In this document: in pieces, positions 24,293 through 24,325 of the stretch
Layout: the number at the start of each line of letters is the position of its first letter
How positions within the stretch are numbered: the stretch's first letter is position 1
Assembly (NCBI GenBank): GCA_035634055.1
Contig: DASQDR010000008.1
Location: 1-24,325, forward strand
Source of the DNA: JAICTV01 sp035634055
GTDB taxonomy: Bacteria > Planctomycetota > Phycisphaerae > Tepidisphaerales > Tepidisphaeraceae
Direction of reading: 5' to 3'
DNA length: 24,325 nt
Made by a program: the position numbers and the translations under genes
The notes under the pieces: generated by a model
Seen by the model: only the letters and a program-made list of their open reading frames with translations
What the model was told of the DNA's origin: nothing
The model's database searches: none

Positions 24293-24325
24293 CGCCGGCT
24301 CCGGGGCGCTCGCGCCGCCCGCGCC
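24289..24325 (-). CDS. C-terminal tail of the next upstream gene (partial)
   Basis: On the minus strand one frame reads about 11 codons, Ala/Arg-rich, then TGA at 24291-24289. That stop overlaps the ATG at 24292 as ATGA, the same junction used through the rest of the cluster. The fragment is too short to identify, and the overlap could be chance, but it implies the run of genes continues to the right. Confidence 0.4.
   Translation of the reverse strand, partial: ARAARAPRSRR

Noticed and set aside
1..24325. CRISPR arrays, insertion sequences, integrases or phage genes
   Set aside because: No regularly spaced repeats, transposase motifs or terminal inverted repeats were seen on reading both strands.

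Overview
This window is very GC-rich and almost fully coding on the minus strand from about 3.45 kb to the right edge. Codon use, the membrane-anchored protein starting MKAERRHELQ and the mixed GTG/ATG starts suggest a planctomycete, possibly class Phycisphaerae. This is an impression from protein style and was not tested by any search.

Left part (1-3.4 kb): the signal-peptide end of an exported protein (minus, cut by the window edge), a membrane-anchored repeat protein with a Pro/Ala/Thr-rich tail (plus), and a PyrK-like 2Fe-2S/FAD electron-transfer subunit (minus). A 770-bp non-coding stretch follows. It holds a compact promoter, palindrome and terminator unit that looks like a small RNA gene of about 104 nt, and then a tRNA-Val(CAC) gene.

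Right part (3.45-24.3 kb): one long minus-strand run of 16 genes plus the tail of a seventeenth, most joined by 1-11 bp overlaps (ATGA, GTGA or TGATG). In transcription order they are: a WbaZ-like GT4, an O-antigen ligase/polymerase-type membrane protein, two GT4 enzymes, an ABC-2 permease (Wzm-type), an ABC ATPase with a C-terminal sugar-binding-type domain (Wzt-type), a methyltransferase, an extended SDR epimerase/dehydratase, a DegT/StrS aminotransferase, a GT-A (GT8-like) transferase, a GT-B transferase, two GT2, two GT4, and finally a secreted 1173-residue heparinase II/III-type polysaccharide lyase.

Together these describe a surface or exo-polysaccharide pathway. Nine glycosyltransferases would build the chain, the SDR and aminotransferase would supply a modified sugar, and the methyltransferase could cap or decorate the chain. 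Wzm/Wzt would export it, the ligase-type protein would attach or polymerise it, and the lyase at the end of the operon could trim or release it. No initiating phosphoglycosyltransferase, outer-membrane Wza-type exporter or operon promoter is visible; these presumably lie beyond the right edge. The most noteworthy points are the candidate small RNA with an operator-like palindrome around its -10 box, the tight coupling of Wzt (with sugar-binding domain) to a methyltransferase, the lyase closing the cluster, and the epimerase whose catalytic Tyr position is Asn.
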